DNA from: Acidisphaera sp035272265
GTDB taxonomy: Bacteria > Pseudomonadota > Alphaproteobacteria > Acetobacterales > Acetobacteraceae
NCBI GenBank assembly: GCA_035272265.1
Contig: DATEQV010000423.1
Coordinates: 1 to 19,952 of the forward strand
Length of the DNA: 19,952 nucleotides
Reading direction: 5' to 3'
Below the pieces are notes generated by a model. That model had not been told where the DNA came from, searched no databases, and worked only from the letters and a program-made list of their open reading frames with translations. Made by a program: the position numbers and the translations under genes. This document shows, in pieces, positions 15,862 to 19,952 of the stretch; position 1 is the stretch's first letter, and every line of letters begins with the position of its first letter.

Positions 15862-17271
15862 ATGAGCGAGGCTGAAATCGCCTACATGCCTGCGACGGAG
15901 ATGGCCGCCGCGATACGGGCCAAGCGGGTCTCCCCGGTCGAGATCGTCGCCACGCTGCTCGCGCGGATCGAACGGCTGGAACCGTCGATCAACGCGTTCG
16001 TCCATCTCGACCCCGGCGGCGCGATTGCGGCGGCGGAGCGCGCGGAACAGGCGGTGATGCGCGGCGATCCGCTCGGCCCGCTGCACGGTGTTCCGATCAC
16101 CATCAAGGACCTTTTCTGGACCCGCGACATGCCGACCCAATACGGATCGGAAACGATGCGAGGGTTTCGCCCTTCGATCGATACGCCATCGGTCACCCGG
16201 GCGCGGAACGCCGGCGCCGTGTCGCTGGGCAAGACCACGGTGTCGGAATTCGGCTGGACCGGGGTCAGCCGCTCCCCGCTGACCGGCATCACGCACAATC
16301 CGTGGCGGCACGGGCTGAACGCCGGCGCGTCCTCGGCAGGCGCGGGCGCTGCGGCGGCCGCGGGCTTCGGGCCGCTGCACCAGGGCAGCGACGGCGCGGG
16401 CTCGATCCGCATGCCCAGCCACTTCTGCGGCGTGTTCGGGCTGAAGCCCACCTACGGACGCGTGCCGTACCACCCGGTCGGCGCGGGGGACTACACGTCG
16501 CATCTCGGGCCGATGACCCGGACGGTGGCGGACGCGGCCCTGCTGCTCGACGTGATGTCCGGCCCCTCGCCGCTCGACCACACCACGCTCGACGTTCCCG
16601 CGGGGAGCTTCGGCGAGGAACTGGAAGCGGGCGTGCGCGGACGGCGGGTTGCGTTCAGCCCGGACCTCGGCTTCGCCCGCGTCGACCCCGCAGTCGCCGA
16701 CAGCGTCGCCCGCGCCGCCCGGGTGTTCGCCGACGACCTCGGCGCCGAGGTGGAGACGGTCACCCCACCCTGGGCGTCGGACGGGCCGGAGCTGGCACGG
16801 CTGTTCTGGCCGGCGCACCTGTCGCGCCACGTGGTGCGGTTGCGGGAATGGGAGACTCGCATGGACCCCGGGCTGGTCGCCTGCGCGCGCGACGGGGCGC
16901 GCACGACGATGATCGAGTACCAGCTCGCCCGCGAGCGCAAATACGCCTACGTCGCGGCGATCCACGCGTGGTTCGAGGACTACGACCTGCTGCTCACCCC
17001 CGCCGCGTCGGTCGCGGCGTTCGACGCCGCGCTGCTGATGCCCGCCGACTGGCCGCAGCACGCGTGGGACTGGCTGTCCTGGGCCGAGTTCCTCTACCCG
17101 TTCAACATGTGCGGCAATCCGGCCGCCAGCGTACCGTGCGGGTTCACGCCGGACGGACTACCGGTGGGTTTGCAGATCGTCGGCCGGCGCTTCGACGACG
17201 CAGGCGTGCTCGCCGCCAGCGCCGCGTTCGAACGCGCGCGACCCTGGGCGAACGCGAAACCGAGCCTGTAG
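15862..17271 (+). CDS. Amidase-signature family hydrolase
   Basis: A 469-residue amidase-signature enzyme. The Ser-cisSer-Lys triad is readable: Lys82 (TIKDLF), Ser157 within GASSAG, and nucleophile Ser181 in GAGSIRMPS. The following GLKPTYGRVP is also characteristic, and the length is typical (450-500). These enzymes hydrolyse amides such as aryl or alkyl amides to acids and ammonia. Start ATG 15862 has GGAGG six bases upstream. It shares a control region with boxR, so it may release benzoate or a substituted benzoate from an amide for the box pathway; that is inference and the substrate is unknown. The glycine after the serine pair is mostly Ala here (AGAGAAAAAGFG), a mild departure from GGSSGGSA. 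Its stop codon is inside a hairpin at 17261-17279. Confidence 0.88.
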   Translation: MSEAEIAYMPATEMAAAIRAKRVSPVEIVATLLARIERLEPSINAFVHLDPGGAIAAAERAEQAVMRGDPLGPLHGVPITIKDLFWTRDMPTQYGSETMRGFRPSIDTPSVTRARNAGAVSLGKTTVSEFGWTGVSRSPLTGITHNPWRHGLNAGASSAGAGAAAAAGFGPLHQGSDGAGSIRMPSHFCGVFGLKPTYGRVPYHPVGAGDYTSHLGPMTRTVADAALLLDVMSGPSPLDHTTLDVPAGSFGEELEAGVRGRRVAFSPDLGFARVDPAVADSVARAARVFADDLGAEVETVTPPWASDGPELARLFWPAHLSRHVVRLREWETRMDPGLVACARDGARTTMIEYQLARERKYAYVAAIHAWFEDYDLLLTPAASVAAFDAALLMPADWPQHAWDWLSWAEFLYPFNMCGNPAASVPCGFTPDGLPVGLQIVGRRFDDAGVLAASAAFERARPWANAKPSL

Positions 17272-17279
17272 CGGGCTCG
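17261..17279. terminator. Hairpin enclosing the amidase stop codon
   Basis: CGAGCC and GGCTCG form a perfect 6-bp stem around a 7-base loop that contains the stop TAG (17269-17271). No T-tract follows. Confidence 0.4.
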
Positions 17280-17291
17280 TGCCCATCGTGG

Positions 17292-17335
17292 CCCACCGTT
17301 ATCCGGAAGTCCGTCGAACTTCGAATAACGGTGGG
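17292..17335. terminator. Long hairpin between convergent amidase and marR genes
   Basis: CCCACCGTTAT (17292-17302) pairs perfectly with ATAACGGTGGG (17325-17335), 11 bp. After a small internal bulge a 5-bp inner stem (GAAGT/ACTTC) closes a 7-base loop. It is symmetrical and lies in the 79-bp gap between two converging genes, so a two-way terminator is the simplest reading, although neither side has a T-run. Confidence 0.6.
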
Positions 17336-17350
17336 AAACGCTCGGACGGC

Positions 17351-17881
17351 CTACTCGTCCTCGCCGGACGGCGCATCGAGCGGGATGGCATCGTTGATCC
17401 GGCCCAAGGCCTGGCGCAGCGACGACCACTCCGACCGGCTCATCGAGGAGGCGACCTCGCTCTCCAGCTGGCGCGCGAGCGGCACCAGATCGCGCAGCAT
17501 GTTCTCGCCGCGCTTGGTCAGGTGCAGCCGGCGCGCGCGCCCGTCGTCCGGGTCCTGCACCTGCTTGAGCAGGCCGCGCTTGACCAGCGAGGCCGCCGCG
17601 CGGCTGACCTTGACCTTGTCCATCACCGACCGCTCGCTCACCGCGCTCGGCGAGATGCCGGCATGGCGGCCGACGATCGCGATCACCCGCCATTCCGGCA
17701 GGGACAGCCCGTGATGATCCGCGTAATGCCGCCCGAACAGGCGCGACACCCGCGTGGCCGCCGTCGCCAGCTGGTACGGCAAGAAGGTTTCGAGATTGAA
17801 GTCCGTGCCGTCCGAGCCCGAGCGTTCCGCATCCGTCCCGCTCCGGCGCCGAGCCCCGGCCCTGCCATCGGTTGTTCGCAT
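17351..17881 (-). CDS. MarR-family transcriptional regulator
   Basis: A 176-residue winged-helix regulator. A basic N-terminal stretch precedes the dimer helix (NLETFLPYQLATAATRVSRL in parts, from residue 29), the DNA-recognition region SERSVMDKVKVSRAAASLVKRG (in parts, about 82-103) and the wing DPDDGRARRLHLT (110-122). MarR proteins often sense small aromatic acids and control the divergent gene. Here that is the P450-fumarylacetoacetase unit, so regulation of aromatic catabolism is likely (inference). The start is uncertain: ATG 17881 has GGTGA seven bases upstream, while GTG 17923 would add 14 residues. Its stop codon lies in the 7-base loop of a 5-bp hairpin (17344-17360). It is convergent with the amidase gene. 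Confidence 0.87.
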   Translation of the reverse strand: MRTTDGRAGARRRSGTDAERSGSDGTDFNLETFLPYQLATAATRVSRLFGRHYADHHGLSLPEWRVIAIVGRHAGISPSAVSERSVMDKVKVSRAAASLVKRGLLKQVQDPDDGRARRLHLTKRGENMLRDLVPLARQLESEVASSMSRSEWSSLRQALGRINDAIPLDAPSGEDE

Positions 17882-17923
17882 CAACAAGTCACCAGATCTC
17901 CCACAGGCACTGCCATACACCAC

Positions 17924-18127
17924 TGCCAGCCTGAGAGGTAGCTAGCTAGTGTGTTTTGCAAGAACCCGACACATTTTTTTATGACGTAACATTGCTCAAG
18001 TTTCGTTGTGTTTGAAAGGTCATGATACAAGACCTGAGTGGTTTCACGCGATTCCCGTCTGCCACGACCGGTTTGACGGGCCGGCGGGGCCGCCGTAAGC
18101 CTCGGGGCGCGCAAAGGGTGGCACGCC
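17924..18127. promoter_or_regulatory. AT-richer control region between marR and the P450-fahA unit
   Basis: This stretch is much richer in A and T than the rest of the window and holds no gene. It contains the tandem tetranucleotide TAGCTAGCTAG near 17939-17949, a T7 run near 17974-17980, two related GTGTGTTTTG/TTGTGTTTGA stretches, and the inverted repeat AGGTC-N9-GACCT (18017-18035), which has about the size of a MarR operator. I cannot assign a -35/-10 pair with confidence for either direction. Confidence 0.4.
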
Positions 18128-19355
18128 ATCGACCAGGGAGCCGACAACGGCGACGGTGCGGCGGCTGCGACGTTCGACCTGCGAACGTTGCCGCCCTCCT
18201 TCTACGCTGCCCCCTATCCGACCTATTGTGCACTGCGCCAGCGCGAGCCGGTGCGCGCCATGCCGGATGGCAGCTGGTTCCTCACGCGATGCCGATCTCG
18301 TCGCCGTCTATCGCGATCCGCATACGTTCAGCTCCGACAAACGCGCCGAATTCGGACCGAAATACGGTTCGTCGCCGCTGTTCGGGCACCACACGACCAG
18401 TCTCGTGTTCAATGACCCGCCATTGCACAGCCGCGTGCGGCGCCTGATCGCAGGGGCGCTGACGCAACGGGCCGTGGCCGCAATGGAGCCGGGCCTTGTC
18501 ACGAGGGTCGAGCAATTACTGGACCACGCGGAGGCCAAGGGCAGGATCGACCTGATCGAGGACTACGCCGCCGCCATCCCGGTCGAGATCATCGGCAACC
18601 TGCTCGCCGTTCCACAGGCCGATCGCGCCTCGCTGCGCGGCTGGTCGCTGGCGATCCTCGGCGCGCTCGAACCGGCATTGACGCCGGCGCAGGAGCGTGC
18701 AGGCAACGACGCCGTCACCGAGTTCCTGGACTACCTGCGCGGCCTCGTCGCCGAACGCCGGCGGCATCCGGGCGACCCGGCGCAGGATGTACTGACGCGC
18801 CTGATCCAGGGCGACGCATACGGCCGGTTGTCCGAGGCCGAGCTGCTGCACAACTGCGTCTTCATCCTGAACGCCGGCCACGAGACGACGACCAATCTCA
18901 TCGGCAACGCCCTGCATACGCTGACGCAGTGGCCCGAGCAGCGGGCGCGCCTGATCGCCGAGCCGGCGCTGATGCGCACGGCTATCGAGGAATTCCTGCG
19001 TTTCGAGAGCAGCAACCAGCTCGGCAACCGCATCAGCACGCGCGAGGCCCAGGTCGGCGGGATCACGCTTCCGGCCGGCAGCCTGATCACCCTGTGCATC
19101 GGTGCGGCGAACCGCGATCCGGCCGTCTTCGCCGACCCCGAGCGCCTCGATCTGTCGCGCGAGCCGAATCCGCACCTCGCTTTCGCGTACGGCATCCATC
19201 AATGCGTCGGCATGTCGCTCGCGCGGCTTGAAGGACGGATCGCGATCGGCCAATTCCTCGCGCGCTTTCCCGCCTACGAGCTGGCGGGCCCGCCGGTCCG
19301 CGGCGGGCGCGCGCGGTTCCGCGGCTTCCTGTCCATCCCGGTGAGGGTGCGATGA
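18128..19355 (+). pseudogene. Cytochrome P450 gene, frameshifted near its 5' end
   Basis: The C-terminal ~370 codons encode a clear bacterial P450: I-helix AGHETTT (about 18873-18893), ExxR as EFLR (18990-19001) and the haem loop FAYGIHQCVG with the haem cysteine codon at 19203-19205. The N-terminal part is in a different frame: ATFDLRTLPPSFY, then PYPTY, then MPDGSWFLTR, up to about 18290. The downstream frame resumes directly with ADLVAVYRDPHTFSS. CGA-T-GCC at the joint lacks two bases of an expected Tyr codon (FLTRYADL). The upstream frame also has no ATG, GTG or TTG before TTG 18188. An unbroken reading from GTG 18156 gives 399 residues but a nonsense N-terminus. It is either decayed or contains a sequencing error. 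It overlaps the fumarylacetoacetase start by 4 bp. Confidence 0.8.
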
Positions 19356-19952
19356 CATCGTCCGACCCGACGCTCGACCCGACGCTCGATCCGGATCGTC
19401 AAAGCTGGGTGTCTTCGGCGAACGGGCATCCGGAGTTCCCGATCCAGAACCTTCCGCTCGGCATCTTCTCGCCGCCCGGCGAGGAGCCGCGCGGCGGCAT
19501 CGCGATCGGCGACTCGATCCTCGACCTGTCGGCGTGCCTGCGCGCCGGCCTGTTCAGCGGCCAGGCCGCGATCGCGGCGCGCGCCGCGTGCGGCGGCACG
19601 CTGAACGAACTGCTGGCGCTCGGCGCGCCCGCGCGGGCGGCATTGCGGGCGGCCGCATGCTATATCCTCGATGTGCGCAGCGACGCCGCCGGCGAGCCGG
19701 TGCTGCATCCGGCCGACGCCTGCACGCTGCACCTGCCCGCCAGTATCGGCGACTACACCGACTTCTTCGCCGGCATCCACCATGCGACCAACACCGGCCG
19801 CCTGTTCCGACCCGACAACCCGCTGCTGCCCAACTACAAATACGTGCCGGTCGCCTATCACGGGCGCGCATCGTCGGTCTGCGTCTCCGGCGCGCCGGTC
19901 ATGCGCCCGCACGGGCAGCGCAAGCCGGCCGGCCAGGACGCACCCGATTTCG
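19352..19952 (+). CDS. fahA: Fumarylacetoacetase, N-terminal 200 codons (runs off the window)
   Basis: After a short variable start the protein reads SWVSSANGHPEFPIQNLPLG and later DYTDFFAGIHHATNTG, LFRPDNPLLPNYKYVP and YHGRASS, which are diagnostic of fumarylacetoacetate hydrolase (last enzyme of the tyrosine/homogentisate pathway, giving fumarate and acetoacetate). Asp137 and His144 correspond to human Asp126 and His133, a metal ligand and the catalytic base. ATG 19352 overlaps the P450 stop TGA in the sequence ATGA, which implies translational coupling, so P450 decay could reduce its expression. The gene is cut by the window end; homogentisate dioxygenase may lie beyond it. Confidence 0.94.
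   Translation, partial: MTSSDPTLDPTLDPDRQSWVSSANGHPEFPIQNLPLGIFSPPGEEPRGGIAIGDSILDLSACLRAGLFSGQAAIAARAACGGTLNELLALGAPARAALRAAACYILDVRSDAAGEPVLHPADACTLHLPASIGDYTDFFAGIHHATNTGRLFRPDNPLLPNYKYVPVAYHGRASSVCVSGAPVMRPHGQRKPAGQDAPDF

Noticed and set aside
15775..17061. Minus-strand extension upstream of boxR
   Set aside because: It is antisense to the amidase, while the BoxR domain layout is complete from 15774.

Overview
The window comes from a GC-rich bacterial chromosome (about 70% GC by eye). Many genes start with GTG or lie close together, and the box-type benzoate pathway and the extragenic palindromes (GTCATCGCGAGC... type) suggest a proteobacterium. An alphaproteobacterium, perhaps Acetobacteraceae-like, is my best guess, with low confidence because there is no rRNA or other phylogenetic marker here.

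Layout. (1) 143-3878 (+): an apparent three-gene envelope operon with a secreted Pro/Ala-rich OmpA-like protein, a MotA/TolQ/ExbB-type proton-channel subunit, and a MotB-like partner that carries an OmpA-like peptidoglycan-binding domain on a very long coiled coil. (2) 3914-4531 (-): a secreted TPR protein, divergent from a zinc alcohol dehydrogenase at 4643-5662 (+). (3) 5694-6600: a small genomic scar. It holds the last ~42 codons of a second GMC oxidoreductase gene, a signal-peptide-like fragment joined to it, and a promoter-driven DUF4160-DUF2442 gene pair on the minus strand. (4) 6614-14059: a GMC oxidoreductase (-), divergent from a catabolic operon (+) for aerobic CoA-dependent benzoate degradation: benzoate-CoA ligase, alpha/beta hydrolase, boxC (ring-cleaving dihydrolase/lyase) and boxB (benzoyl-CoA 2,3-epoxidase). 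Two 96-bp palindromic repeats lie in the gaps of this operon. (5) 14065-15774 (-): an atypical SDR behind boxR, the XRE/shikimate-kinase-like benzoyl-CoA sensor. BoxR is divergent from an amidase-signature hydrolase at 15862-17271 (+). (6) 17351-19952: a MarR regulator (-) divergent from a frameshifted cytochrome P450 gene, whose stop overlaps the start of a fumarylacetoacetase gene that runs off the window.

How the parts work together. Benzoate is activated to benzoyl-CoA, epoxidised by BoxB and ring-opened by BoxC, and BoxR senses benzoyl-CoA. The GMC oxidoreductase, amidase, SDR and hydrolase could funnel alcohols, amides or esters into the pathway or remove dead-end thioesters; this is inference from position only. 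The BoxA reductase and the 3,4-dehydroadipyl-CoA semialdehyde dehydrogenase are not in this window. The right end begins a second aromatic module (fumarylacetoacetase: homogentisate/tyrosine-type pathway), probably under the MarR regulator.

Unusual structure includes an 84-bp in-frame triplication in the MotB-like coiled coil, direct repeats of GMC sequence flanking the DUF4160-DUF2442 pair, a probable leaderless promoter with a palindrome in its spacer, and several stop codons that sit in the loop of a perfect GC-rich hairpin, notably at all three convergent gene junctions.
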